Of a stretch of DNA of 31,373 bases, positions 16,587 to 25,395 are shown piece by piece. Source of the stretch: an uncultured Mycoplasmatota bacterium. Its GTDB lineage: Bacteria > Bacillota_I > Bacilli_A > RF39 > UBA660. Location: NCBI GenBank assembly GCA_900546055.1, contig URBG01000017.1:1-31373 (forward strand). Direction: 5' to 3'. A program made the position numbers and the translations under genes. Every line of letters starts with the position of its first letter. The stretch's first letter is position 1. The notes below the pieces were generated by a model. The model saw only the letters and a list, made by a program, of their open reading frames with translations, ran no database searches and was not told the origin of the DNA.

Positions 16587-17438
16587 ATGGAATCAAGAAC
16601 AAATTATCATAAACGTAAACGTCGTAAAAGGCATGTGAAAAAAGGTGTTTATATTGGTATCCTAATAATTAGTATCATTGTTTTAGTTTTCAGTCTTTTG
16701 AAAATATTTATTTGGAACAAAGATAATAGCGATGTTGATAAGCTCCAAAAAGATATTGCTGATAAAAATGTTAAAGAAGTTAAAGCTGATAAAGACAAAA
16801 CAGATAACGTCAATCCACCTGAAAATAAAAGTGATGATTATTGGGACTATATAAAAATGGATATGTTAAGCGTTGACTTTAACGAATTAAAAAAGAAAAA
16901 CCCAGACACTGTTGGCTGGATTAAAGTAAATGGCACTAATATTAACTATCCAGTAGTTCAAACCAAAGATAATGATTATTATTTAAACCATGCCTATGAC
17001 AAAAGCAAAAATAGTGCGGGATGGATCTACGCCGACTATCGAAATAACATGACAAACTTTGATAAAAACACTATTATCTATGGTCATGGAAGATTAAATA
17101 ATACAATGTTTGGCAGCTTAAAGACTATTTTAAATAGCAAATGGTATAATAATAAAAATAATTACATTATCAAATTCTCTACACCAACAGAAAATACATT
17201 ATGGCAAGTATTTAGTGTTTACAGTATAAAAGCTGAAAGCTATTATATAACCACTAAATTTTCATCAGACAAAGAATATAATGAATTTTTACAAACATTA
17301 AAAAATAGAAGTAAAAAAGACTTCAGTGCAACTGTAAATACTAAAGATAAAATAATTACCCTTTCAACCTGTAAGGATGTCGCTGGAACTGAAAGAGTTG
17401 TCATGCACGCTAAATTAATTAAAGTCGAAAAAAGATAA
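16587..17438 (+). CDS. srtB: class B sortase
   Basis: A 283-residue membrane-anchored transpeptidase. A very basic N terminus (KRKRRKRHVKK) is followed by one membrane span (about residues 20-43), a charged linker, and the sortase fold. The catalytic triad is visible: His167 in IIYGHGRL, Cys262 in ITLSTC, Arg270 in GTERVVM. The domain opening NPDTVGWIKVNGTNINYPVVQ and the helix-containing insert before TLSTC are class B features. Class B enzymes recognise NPxTx signals; both flanking genes encode exactly such substrates (NPETAD and NPETND), so the three genes form a self-contained surface-display unit. It lies alone on the plus strand between its substrates. Confidence 0.92.
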   Translation: MESRTNYHKRKRRKRHVKKGVYIGILIISIIVLVFSLLKIFIWNKDNSDVDKLQKDIADKNVKEVKADKDKTDNVNPPENKSDDYWDYIKMDMLSVDFNELKKKNPDTVGWIKVNGTNINYPVVQTKDNDYYLNHAYDKSKNSAGWIYADYRNNMTNFDKNTIIYGHGRLNNTMFGSLKTILNSKWYNNKNNYIIKFSTPTENTLWQVFSVYSIKAESYYITTKFSSDKEYNEFLQTLKNRSKKDFSATVNTKDKIITLSTCKDVAGTERVVMHAKLIKVEKR

Positions 17439-17464
17439 AAAGAACGAAATAATTCGTTCTTTTT
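17437..17464. terminator. bidirectional terminator between sortase and second surface-protein gene
   Basis: Perfect 12-bp stem AAAAAGAACGAA (17437-17448), ATAA loop, TTCGTTCTTTTT (17453-17464), with a U run in both directions. Confidence 0.92.
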
Positions 17465-17475
17465 ATTTACTCCGA

Positions 17476-18825
17476 TTAGTTTATTTTTTTGAATTTTTTG
17501 TAGCTAACTACGATTGCCAAAGCACCTAATAAACTAACTATAACATATAAAATAATATTATCATTAGTCTCAGGGTTTTTAACATCACTAGGTTTAACAA
17601 CTTCGCCAGTTTTGTTTGCTTGGAACTTAGCATATATTTTCGTATTTTGATTTATCTCTTTAGTAAAATCAAACTCATTTGTATAAGTATCGTCAGTATA
17701 CCAACCACCAAAAGTATAACCTTCTATATTTGGATCCTCTGGCTTATCAGTAAATACTGAACCCTTTTCAACAGTAAATACAGCTTCTTCATTTTGCGCA
17801 ATCAAAGTAACAGTTACATAATCACTAGGCACCTCGATAGTTTTACCATTAGTACTTGTCATTTTCGTATCAGCAAGGAAAAGAAAATTACCATTTACTG
17901 GATCAGCAGCTTCCTTTTTACCAAAAGTATAAATAGCGCTATTATTGGTTGTATCATTATTAATTAATTTAGATCCTTCAATTCCAACTATAACATTTTC
18001 AGATGGTAAATATGCATCACCATAAGTAATTAAGTCTTGAACGTTTACAGCCATAAACTTGTTTTGAATAGTTGAATTAGCAATATTTAATTCTAAACCA
18101 TCTTGACCACCAATGACAATTGTTGCATACCCATTTGTATCACCTGTTAATGTAGCAACCCCTGTTAATGTAGAACCACTAATATTCACAGTATTATTAG
18201 TAGCTAAAGTAGTTGCTGAAGAACCGTTAGAAATATCCATTGGTGCCCAGCCAGTAATTTTACTATTTTGAACAGTTACACTATTTCCTTGTCCATATAC
18301 CCAAATACCATATTTTGCATAAATATCTGTATTTTTAACAGTCAAAGTTGAACTGTCAGCAGTTTTAGTTAACCAAATTCCTGTAAAGAAATCTGAATTA
18401 CCATAATTACTATCAGTGTAGCCAGTATATTCAATAACTGCATTTTTAACTGTAATTTTAGACTTCCCTGTAACCTTAATCCCGGCAGTATCCATTCCTT
18501 TATTAGAAATTGTTAAAGAATCAATATTAACATCTTTATTACCACTGGATACATTAATTTGGCCCTTAATCACGGTGCCATCTTTACTAGAACCTTTCAA
18601 AGTAATTGCCTTATCTATCGTTATATCGCCTGCATAAGTTCCATCAGGAAGCTTAATTACATCACCAGAACTAGCGGCATTGATTGCCTCTGTAATCGTT
18701 CCATATGTGTCACCCATTGTCTCATTAGTAATGCTAGAAGCTGCATTTACCATAAATGGCATTAAAAATAACATTACTGCTGCTAAAGTCGTTCCAAATA
18801 ACCCCTTTTTTAGATTTTTCATCAT
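17476..18825 (-). CDS. secreted beta-helix protein with InlB-like repeat and NPETND sorting signal
   Basis: About 449 residues. It has a signal peptide (hydrophobic core TTLAAVMLFLMPFMVNA) and beta-helix repeats (about residues 25-300; pattern such as DVIKLPDGTYAGDITIDKAI). A Listeria-Bacteroides (InlB B-like) repeat follows, with the YTFGGWYTDDTYTNEFDF...KIYAKF signature. The C terminus is VKNPETNDN, a hydrophobic span and the tail SYKKFKKIN. It should be anchored by the neighbouring class B sortase and exposed at the surface, perhaps for adhesion. I chose the ATG at 18825, eight bases after AAGGAGG; a longer TTG-initiated reading would include the ribosome site itself. It shares the VKNPETxD ending with the other surface protein. 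Confidence 0.87.
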   Translation of the reverse strand: MMKNLKKGLFGTTLAAVMLFLMPFMVNAASSITNETMGDTYGTITEAINAASSGDVIKLPDGTYAGDITIDKAITLKGSSKDGTVIKGQINVSSGNKDVNIDSLTISNKGMDTAGIKVTGKSKITVKNAVIEYTGYTDSNYGNSDFFTGIWLTKTADSSTLTVKNTDIYAKYGIWVYGQGNSVTVQNSKITGWAPMDISNGSSATTLATNNTVNISGSTLTGVATLTGDTNGYATIVIGGQDGLELNIANSTIQNKFMAVNVQDLITYGDAYLPSENVIVGIEGSKLINNDTTNNSAIYTFGKKEAADPVNGNFLFLADTKMTSTNGKTIEVPSDYVTVTLIAQNEEAVFTVEKGSVFTDKPEDPNIEGYTFGGWYTDDTYTNEFDFTKEINQNTKIYAKFQANKTGEVVKPSDVKNPETNDNIILYVIVSLLGALAIVVSYKKFKKIN

Positions 18826-18846
18826 ATCCCTATCCTCCTTATCCAA

Positions 18847-18852
18847 ATTATA
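18847..18852 (-). promoter_or_regulatory. -10 element of the second surface-protein gene
   Basis: TATAAT on the minus strand, about 22 bp before the start codon; the -35 is poor (TATTCT-like). The AAGGAGG ribosome site lies between it and the start. Confidence 0.4.
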
Positions 18853-18916
18853 CTACTTCTTGAAAAAAAGAATATAAACCAGATGAAAATTGTTCTCACT
18901 TTACACATATTACTTT

Positions 18917-18945
18917 ACAAAAAAAATCCCATAAACAGGATTTTT
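18917..18945 (-). terminator. terminator of the cls-lipoprotein-capA operon
   Basis: On the minus strand AAAAATCC, 8-nt loop, GGATTTTT, extended by a T tract (plus-strand 18919-18926). It begins three bases after the capA-like stop. Confidence 0.85.
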
Positions 18946-18948
18946 AAG

Positions 18949-20127
18949 TTAAGCAGCTGGATTTATTGGGATACTCGAATTATATTTTTTAACAACTGCA
19001 CCATATTTCTCATAAAGTCTTTTATACTCTCTATTATAACTTGTATTCATTTTACTAAACGGTATAACCTTAAATGAATGCCAACGTCCGCCACTTTTTT
19101 CATAATAATTATATAAAAGTTCATTATTCAAATTTTCAAGTTTAATCGACGACTTTCCATTTTTCGTAGTTTTAACAACATCAACCATACTCATAAGTTC
19201 AACCATTGCATTATAGTCACTATTAGTTGACTGCGCTGAAATAAAATTGCCAAGTGAGTAAATAACTAAAGTATCATCAATATAAGTAACTGGCTGAATT
19301 ACATGTGGATGGGTTCCAATAATAATGTCTACCCCTAAAGAAGATAAATACTGAGCTTGTCTCTTTTGCTCACTACTTGGTTCAGATTGATATTCAGTCC
19401 CCCAATGCATTGATACTAAAAGTAAATCAACTTTATCTCTAATCTTTTCAATATCATATTTGGCCTTTTCATCACTATATAGATTAACTAAATATTCTTT
19501 ACCTTTTGGAATTTGAATACCGTTAGTTCCATATGTATAAGAAAGCATTGCATATTTAATCCCATTTTTTTCTTTGATTGGAATTTCCAAAGAATCTTCC
19601 TTAGAACAATAGCTTCCGGCCGTTAAAACTTCTTTATCTTTCCAATACTCACAAGATTTTAAAACAGCTTTCTCTCCTCTATCTAAAGTATGATTAGACG
19701 CCAAATTGACAATATTAAAACCCGCATCTAACATAGCATCCCCAAATTCCCATGGTGAATTAAATGTTGGATAGTCTGATAAGCCAATATCCGTTCCCCC
19801 TAATATTGTCTCTTGATTATAAAACGCTAAATCATATTTACTAACAATTGGTTTAATAAATTCTAATTGATCTTTAAAATCATACTTACCATTATGATAG
19901 GCATCCTTATAAACTGAGCTATGAATTAGTCCATCGCCAACAATTACTAAACTTAGTTTACTTTCTTCTTCATTTATGGCGCCAGGAACATTTTTGTTTT
20001 CACTTTTTAGCTTTACCCCATCACCGATAAAATATATTCCTATCCATATCCCTAAAATAATAACTAGAAAAACGAAAACAATAAAAACTATATTTTTTCT
20101 CGTCTTTCTTTTTGCATGCTTTTTCAT
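18949..20127 (-). CDS. CapA-family poly-gamma-glutamate synthesis-type protein
   Basis: 392 residues with one N-terminal membrane anchor (about residues 12-32) and an extracellular metallophosphatase-like PGA_cap domain. It opens with LSLVIVGDGLIH, then shows YNQETILGG, VNLASNHTLDRG, LLVSMHWGTEY and DIIIGTHPHVIQPV, with Asp/Asn/His metal-ligand positions as in CapA/PgsA. In capsule loci CapA takes part in making or anchoring poly-gamma-glutamate. Here no capB or capC is present, and solitary homologues are common and of unknown function. AGGGTG precedes the ATG. It is the last gene of an operon with cardiolipin synthase and a small lipoprotein. Confidence 0.88.
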   Translation of the reverse strand: MKKHAKRKTRKNIVFIVFVFLVIILGIWIGIYFIGDGVKLKSENKNVPGAINEEESKLSLVIVGDGLIHSSVYKDAYHNGKYDFKDQLEFIKPIVSKYDLAFYNQETILGGTDIGLSDYPTFNSPWEFGDAMLDAGFNIVNLASNHTLDRGEKAVLKSCEYWKDKEVLTAGSYCSKEDSLEIPIKEKNGIKYAMLSYTYGTNGIQIPKGKEYLVNLYSDEKAKYDIEKIRDKVDLLLVSMHWGTEYQSEPSSEQKRQAQYLSSLGVDIIIGTHPHVIQPVTYIDDTLVIYSLGNFISAQSTNSDYNAMVELMSMVDVVKTTKNGKSSIKLENLNNELLYNYYEKSGGRWHSFKVIPFSKMNTSYNREYKRLYEKYGAVVKKYNSSIPINPAA

Positions 20128-20151
20128 AATACACCCTAAGGCTTATAAATA

Positions 20152-20424
20152 CTACTCACAACTGCCATTTACACTCTGCATATATATTTCTAAGGCTTCC
20201 TTTCCTTCCTTATTATCTTTTGCGCTTGTAAAATATTCTCCATTGATTTCATCAATTGTTGCTTGATCCATTTTAGTTCCATCAAATGTATAACTAGCTA
20301 CAATTCCATTTTTTAATGTAAAGATTGCATCTTTGCCTCCAATTTTGCACGTCACTTCCTCACCAGATGAACAGCCAGTTAATAAAACAACACAACCAAC
20401 TAACACTAATAACCCTTTTTTCAT
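20152..20424 (-). CDS. small lipoprotein of unknown function
   Basis: 90 residues. A classic lipobox VLLTGCSS (acylated Cys about residue 18) follows a short hydrophobic signal. The mature part is about 70 residues, mixed alpha/beta in character. It has two further Cys, one early (VTCKIGG) and one at the end (NGSCE), which could form an extracytoplasmic disulfide. I recognise no family. It lies 16 bases after cls and 24 before the capA-like gene, so it is probably an envelope accessory of that operon. AAAGGAAG precedes the ATG. Confidence 0.75.
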   Translation of the reverse strand: MKKGLLVLVGCVVLLTGCSSGEEVTCKIGGKDAIFTLKNGIVASYTFDGTKMDQATIDEINGEYFTSAKDNKEGKEALEIYMQSVNGSCE

Positions 20425-20440
20425 TCTATTACTTCCTTTC

Positions 20441-21985
20441 CTACATTAATGGTGCGAACGCCATTAAAATTTGTCTTTTTAAATTTTGTAATCCACTTAA
20501 TTTTTCCTTACCTTTAACTACTTCTTCAGATTTTTCTAAGGTTTCCATATAATCTTTTTTAATATCTTCAATTACTGATGCCTTATATAACCATACACCA
20601 TTTTCGAAGTGTAAATACAAACTTCGATAGTCTAAATTTACTGTTCCAACTGTAGCATACTCGTCATCGACAATAAATGTCTTCGCATGAATAAATCCTG
20701 GTGTATATTCATAAATTCGCACCCCATTTTCCATTAATTGATTATAATAAGCTTTGGTGACCTCATTTATAACCTTTTTATCTGGAATCGCTGGAGTAAT
20801 AATTCGAACATCAATTCCACTTTTAGCAGCCACACATAAAGCCGTCATCATTTCATTATCAATAATTAAATATGGTGTGGTAATATAAATATATTTATTG
20901 GCCTTATTTATCATATTAAGATAAATAGTCTCTCCAGTTGCCTCATGATCCCATGGATTATCACAATATGGAATTGCATAACCATCTGACTTAACCATTT
21001 CTAAATCGCAAGCATCAGCTTTATAACCTTTGTAGCTATATTTAGAACCTCTAACAAAGTCCCATAAGGTCATAAACATCACAGCCATATTCCAAACTGC
21101 TTCCCCTTTAAGCATAATTCCATTATCTTTCCAATGGCCATATTTAACTTTTTCATTAATATATTCATCAGCTAAATTAATACCGCCAGTAAATGCGATA
21201 TAGCCATCGATAATTGCCATCTTACGATGATCACGATTATTAAATTTAGAGCGAATAATTGGAACAAATTTATTAAAAGTACAAGCCTTTATTCCATAAC
21301 TTTCAAGTGTCTTATAATAATTATTAGGTAATATCATAATACAACCCAAATCATCATACATCATTCGAACTTCAACGCCTTCTTTAACCTTAGCTTTTAA
21401 AACTTCTAAAATGCTATCCCACATTTTTCCTTCTTCGACAATAAAATATTCAAGGAAAATATATCTTTTAGCCTTTTTTAACTCTTCAAGCAGTCTTTTA
21501 TAGTATTCCTCACCAACCCTAAAATATTCATATTCCGTATTTTGACAAACCGGTGATAAAGAATACTTAGTTATGTACTTTGCCTGATTATAAGCTGGTA
21601 AACTATCATTTTTTAAAAGTTCCATAACTTTTTCATCTTGTGAAATATTTTTAACTTGATGATCATATATTTCCTGTAATTTTTTCTTTTCTCTCTTACT
21701 TAGTTGATCTCCACTAAATAATAAATAAAATAATAATCCAATCACTGGAAGCATCAAAATAACCATTATCCAAGCTATTTTATATCCTGGATTAGTTTTA
21801 CCATTAATAATAAATATTGACATTAAAATTCCTAAAAGATAACTTCCAATATAAAAATAAACAAAATAATCAATATTAAATTTCCACACCATTGAAATTA
21901 TAAATGCAACTTCTAAAACAATCAAGAATGCCACCACAAACACTCTATGCGTAATGAAGCCCATCAACTTTTTAAGCCCTGTCAT
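20441..21985 (-). CDS. cls: cardiolipin synthase
   Basis: About 514 residues. Two N-terminal membrane spans (about residues 12-32 and 37-60), a third hydrophobic stretch, then two phospholipase-D catalytic halves. The first HKD motif is HRKMAIID (His about 253) followed by FTGGINLADEYI; the second is HAKTFIVD (His about 433) followed by VGTVNLDYRSL. It condenses two phosphatidylglycerol molecules to cardiolipin at the membrane. Length and architecture match bacterial ClsA-type enzymes. The ATG at 21985 is preceded by GGGTGATGG; an upstream in-frame TTG is rejected because the ribosome site would lie inside the coding region. It is first of three co-oriented envelope genes. Confidence 0.93.
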   Translation of the reverse strand: MTGLKKLMGFITHRVFVVAFLIVLEVAFIISMVWKFNIDYFVYFYIGSYLLGILMSIFIINGKTNPGYKIAWIMVILMLPVIGLLFYLLFSGDQLSKREKKKLQEIYDHQVKNISQDEKVMELLKNDSLPAYNQAKYITKYSLSPVCQNTEYEYFRVGEEYYKRLLEELKKAKRYIFLEYFIVEEGKMWDSILEVLKAKVKEGVEVRMMYDDLGCIMILPNNYYKTLESYGIKACTFNKFVPIIRSKFNNRDHRKMAIIDGYIAFTGGINLADEYINEKVKYGHWKDNGIMLKGEAVWNMAVMFMTLWDFVRGSKYSYKGYKADACDLEMVKSDGYAIPYCDNPWDHEATGETIYLNMINKANKYIYITTPYLIIDNEMMTALCVAAKSGIDVRIITPAIPDKKVINEVTKAYYNQLMENGVRIYEYTPGFIHAKTFIVDDEYATVGTVNLDYRSLYLHFENGVWLYKASVIEDIKKDYMETLEKSEEVVKGKEKLSGLQNLKRQILMAFAPLM

Positions 21986-22008
21986 ACCATCACCCACTCT
22001 TTTATCCA

Positions 22009-22037
22009 ATTATACCCCATTTAATCCAATTATACAA
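22009..22037 (-). promoter_or_regulatory. promoter of the cls operon
   Basis: On the minus strand TTGTAT (22032-22037), 17-bp spacer, TATAAT (22009-22014), within a direct repeat of TATAATTGGAT. It lies about 24 bp before the ATG. Confidence 0.55.
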
Positions 22038-22050
22038 TATGTAACTAAAG

Positions 22051-22079
22051 TTGACTTTCTCATAAAATATATATATACT
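22051..22079 (+). promoter_or_regulatory. promoter of the PF06541-type membrane protein gene
   Basis: TTGACT (22051-22056), exactly 17 bp, TATACT (22074-22079). The 67-nt leader that follows contains a 7-bp inverted repeat, AATATGG (22086-22092) and CCATATT (22120-22126), just before the AAAGGATGG ribosome site. Confidence 0.65.
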
Positions 22080-22146
22080 AATAGCAATATGGAAGTAAGT
22101 TTTATTTTAAACATGATTACCATATTCTGTTTTAAAGGATGGTAGT

Positions 22147-22794
22147 ATGGAAGAAAAAAAAGAAGTTTTTGCTGAAGGGCTATGCTTCAAAAAAATATTT
22201 TGGATTTTTATTTTTGGATGCATCTTCGGTTGTGTAATGGAAATGGTCATTCATTTTCTAAAATATGATGCTTGGGTGTCAAGACGTGGTTTAATTTATG
22301 GACCATTAAATCCTGTTTACGGAATTGGCTGTGCCCTTTTTACCGCCTTTCTTTGTAAACAAAAGAAAATCATTTGGATATTTATTGGTGGTGCCTTTTT
22401 AGGCGGTGGAGTTGAATACTTTTGTTCTTTATTTCAAGAATATGCTTTTGGTTCAACTTCTTGGGATTACAGTAATCACTTTCTAAATTTTGGAGGTCGA
22501 ACTAGTCTATTTTATATGGTGTGCTGGGGTGTTCTTGCTCTATTCTACGTTAAAATAGTTTACCCATTTTTATCGAAGTGGATTGAAAAAATACCAATTA
22601 AAACTGGAAACATCATTACAATAATTATGGTTATCTTTATTATTATTGATTGTATAATTTCAGCTATCGCTTGCTACCGCTGGGAAGAAAGAAAACAAGA
22701 AAAACCAGCCAGCAACTCCATCGAGGTTTTCTTAGATAAAGAATATCCAGACACCCGTTTATCAGAGATATATGAAAATGCCAAAAGTGTTTAG
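22147..22794 (+). CDS. putative ABC-transporter type IV permease (PF06541-like membrane protein)
   Basis: A 215-residue integral membrane protein with about five spans. The core FGCVMEMVIHFLKYDAWVSR followed by GLIYGPLNPVYGIG and GGRTSLFYMVCWGVLALF is the pattern of the PF06541/COG4905 'putative ABC transporter' family common in Bacillota, whose function is not established. No ATPase is encoded nearby. A charged cytoplasmic tail closes the protein. It has its own promoter and terminator and is divergent from cls. Confidence 0.75.
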   Translation: MEEKKEVFAEGLCFKKIFWIFIFGCIFGCVMEMVIHFLKYDAWVSRRGLIYGPLNPVYGIGCALFTAFLCKQKKIIWIFIGGAFLGGGVEYFCSLFQEYAFGSTSWDYSNHFLNFGGRTSLFYMVCWGVLALFYVKIVYPFLSKWIEKIPIKTGNIITIIMVIFIIIDCIISAIACYRWEERKQEKPASNSIEVFLDKEYPDTRLSEIYENAKSV

Positions 22795-22815
22795 TGATTT
22801 ACTAAACCTTTTTTA
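22789..22815 (+). terminator. terminator of the PF06541-type gene
   Basis: GTTTAGT (22789-22795), 5-nt loop, ACTAAAC (22801-22807), then CTTTTTT. The TAG stop codon lies in the 5' arm. Confidence 0.8.
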
Positions 22816-22820
22816 TTTGC

Positions 22821-22848
22821 AAAAAAAGCACTACCAAAAGGTAGTGCT
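22821..22848 (-). terminator. terminator of the mraZ-rsmH-ftsL-pbpB operon
   Basis: On the minus strand AGCACTACC, TTTT loop, GGTAGTGCT, then seven T. A perfect 9-bp stem, about 50 bp after the pbpB stop. Confidence 0.9.
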
Positions 22849-22901
22849 AAAAATATGTCCACATTCATTATAACACATAGTTATCTAATTTACAATATTA
22901 T

Positions 22902-25082
22902 TTAGCTTGGTAAATTATCGTATTTTTCTGACAGTGTAATTTTAATTGTATCATTATTATTTACATCTTTACCAGCTTCTAGACTTTGACCAGTAACATA
23001 TCCATAACCTTCAATTTCATATTTGTAGCCTAATGCCTTCATTAGGTAAATAACTTCTGATCTAGAATATCCTTTTAAATCTGGCATTTTATTCTTATCT
23101 CCATTAGTAATTAAGAAAACCTTATCATAAGATAAAACAGTTTCTCCTTTAAGTGGATATTGGTTAATAATCTTATCTCCATTTCCAATAACAATTGGCG
23201 TTATCTTATTAGCTGACAATTCTTTTTTAACATCATCAGTCTTTTTGTTAATATAAGATGACAACTCTAATGAAGCTACTGTACTATTACTTGTCGTCGT
23301 CGAAAACATATTTCTATATTTGGCAATGTTTTTCATCATATTATTCACCGCATCACTAACAACAACCGTAGCCCCAACATTTGGTTTTTTTACAGCCGCA
23401 TAAATAATAATTTCTGGGTCATCATTAGGATACATTCCTGAAAATGAATAAATATAAGCATTATCACCTTTTAAATACCCACCTTTAGGACTAGCAATTT
23501 GTGCAGTTCCCGTTTTACCAATAATATCAAAGCCATCAATCTTATAACGTTTACCTGTAGCTTGCGGATCATCACTATTAACTACGTTATACATTAATTG
23601 TTTAATTTTATCAATTGTAGTTTGACTTGCCACCCTTTCAGACTCTTCTACTTTACGCTTATATGTTGTCTCGCCAGTATTTGGATTAACAATTTTAGAT
23701 ACCACGTGTGGCGTCAAAGCTTTACCATTATTAGCAATAATACTTAAAGCTTTAAGATGCTGAACTACAGTGGTATTAATACCTTGACCAAAAGCTGCAT
23801 TAGCCACTTCAACCGGATATTTAAATCCTAATTTGCCAGGGTTCTCTCTAGCTAAATCAACACCCGTTGTTTTTCCAAATCCATATTTAGTTAAACAATC
23901 ACGTAAATCATTTTTATCGATGAATTTACCAATCATGCTTGATACTCCAACATTACTAGAATATTCAAAACCTTTATCAAAATTAATAGTTCCCCAACCA
24001 GTATTATTCCAGTCCTTTATTGTCGCATCGGCAATTTCAATACTACCTGATCTAAAAGTATCATTTCCATTATAAGTCCCTTTTTCAATCGCACACATAT
24101 AAGTATAAATTTTCATCGTACTACCAGGTTCAAAAGCATTAGAAACTAATAGGTTTTCATAACTTGTAATATCGCGTTTATTTGGATTAAAAGACGGTGA
24201 AGACGCACTAGCTAAAATATCTCCTGTTTTGGCATCCATTACTGAAATAATTGACCACTCAGGTTCGTACTTTTCTTCAATTGCTTTAACCTCAGTCTCA
24301 GCAAATCTTTGAATATTAGAGTCAATAGTTAAATAAATATTACTACCATCCATCGCATCAATTCTTGTCTCCGCTGTATCTGGAATTTTATAACCAAATC
24401 TATCCTGTTGATATTGTAAATATCCATCAGTACCTTTTAATAAATCATTATACTTGGCTTCAATTCCAAGTTCACCGTCAATTGATGTAACAACTTTTCC
24501 ATTTTTATCCTTTTTTTCATTTGTCTTTGCATAGCCTAAAATATAAGAGGCAAAATCACCATTTGGATAATAACGCTTATAGTTTTCATCAAAATCAATA
24601 CCTGGCAAATTCAAATCATCAATTTCACTTTTCTTAAGTTCTGTAATATTTTTCCCAGCTGTTCCAAGCTCAATCTGATACTTCTTTTCCTCTTTTCCTT
24701 TATTAAGACGTTTCTTTAAATCATCAGCGTCAGTGCCTAAAACCTTAGCCAAAGCTTCAGCTGTCGCATCAACATCTTTAACATAGTTAATTTTACTACC
24801 TGTACTTCTGCTTTCATCTAAATAAGCAATAATTGTATATGAAGTCACATTGTGCGCTAAAACATTGCCACTCATATCGTAAATTGTTCCACGGCTAGCT
24901 GTTAACGTTTTAGCTACTGTATTACGATTAGCCGCAAATTTTTGAACGTTATGTCCATTTACTGTCGGTGATAAAGCTAAATAACAATATCGCCCAAATA
25001 AAATAATAAGGCATAGAAAAAAAACAAAAAAGACTTTTTTTGGTAACTTCCAATTATTCCTTCCCTGTTTTTTCTCTTTCAC
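22902..25082 (-). CDS. pbpB: PbpB/FtsI-like class B penicillin-binding protein with two PASTA domains
   Basis: About 726 residues. One membrane anchor (about residues 17-36), a dimerisation domain with the ASRGTIYDMSGNVLAHN motif, and a transpeptidase domain with catalytic Ser in EPGSTMKIY, SxN in YSSNVGV and KTG in IIGKTGTAQ. Two C-terminal PASTA repeats follow (second beginning KMPDLKGYSRSEV). The septal transpeptidase role is inferred from its place after ftsL. I chose a GTG start at 25082, five bases after GAGGTG; the longer TTG reading would overlap ftsL and has no ribosome site. It is the last gene of the operon. A second, SpoVD-like PBP occurs about 10 kb away. Confidence 0.92.
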   Translation of the reverse strand: MKEKKQGRNNWKLPKKVFFVFFLCLIILFGRYCYLALSPTVNGHNVQKFAANRNTVAKTLTASRGTIYDMSGNVLAHNVTSYTIIAYLDESRSTGSKINYVKDVDATAEALAKVLGTDADDLKKRLNKGKEEKKYQIELGTAGKNITELKKSEIDDLNLPGIDFDENYKRYYPNGDFASYILGYAKTNEKKDKNGKVVTSIDGELGIEAKYNDLLKGTDGYLQYQQDRFGYKIPDTAETRIDAMDGSNIYLTIDSNIQRFAETEVKAIEEKYEPEWSIISVMDAKTGDILASASSPSFNPNKRDITSYENLLVSNAFEPGSTMKIYTYMCAIEKGTYNGNDTFRSGSIEIADATIKDWNNTGWGTINFDKGFEYSSNVGVSSMIGKFIDKNDLRDCLTKYGFGKTTGVDLARENPGKLGFKYPVEVANAAFGQGINTTVVQHLKALSIIANNGKALTPHVVSKIVNPNTGETTYKRKVEESERVASQTTIDKIKQLMYNVVNSDDPQATGKRYKIDGFDIIGKTGTAQIASPKGGYLKGDNAYIYSFSGMYPNDDPEIIIYAAVKKPNVGATVVVSDAVNNMMKNIAKYRNMFSTTTSNSTVASLELSSYINKKTDDVKKELSANKITPIVIGNGDKIINQYPLKGETVLSYDKVFLITNGDKNKMPDLKGYSRSEVIYLMKALGYKYEIEGYGYVTGQSLEAGKDVNNNDTIKITLSEKYDNLPS

Positions 25083-25095
25083 ATTAACACCTCGT

Positions 25096-25392
25096 TTATT
25101 CACCCACAACTATTATATTGTCGTTGTTATATGCAAGTCCCATTTCCTTAACAACGCCCTTAACATTCTCAAAAGACGTAAGTTCGTTTACTTTCATTGT
25201 TAGACTCTCATTTTTCTTTTTTTGATCGTCAATGTTATACTTAACTTCTTCAATGCTCATTTTTAATTCGCTAATAGAAGCTCCGCAGAAAGTTTTAATC
25301 CCAAGTGAAAATATCGCAGCAAAAACAATTACTATATAAAGTAATCTTTCACCCTTAGTTATTCTTGCTTTTTTAACTTTCTTCTTTGCCAT
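25096..25392 (-). CDS. ftsL: FtsL-like cell division protein
   Basis: A 98-residue bitopic protein: basic N terminus (MAKKKVKKARITKGER), one membrane span (about residues 17-36), then an extracellular coiled coil (SISELKMSIEEVKYNIDDQ) and a C-terminal EMGLAYNNDNIIVV segment typical of FtsL/septum initiators. It would bridge DivIB/FtsB-like proteins and the septal PBP. The family is poorly conserved, so the call relies strongly on size, topology and position between rsmH and pbpB. Confidence 0.85.
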   Translation of the reverse strand: MAKKKVKKARITKGERLLYIVIVFAAIFSLGIKTFCGASISELKMSIEEVKYNIDDQKKKNESLTMKVNELTSFENVKGVVKEMGLAYNNDNIIVVGE

Positions 25393-25395
25393 AGC

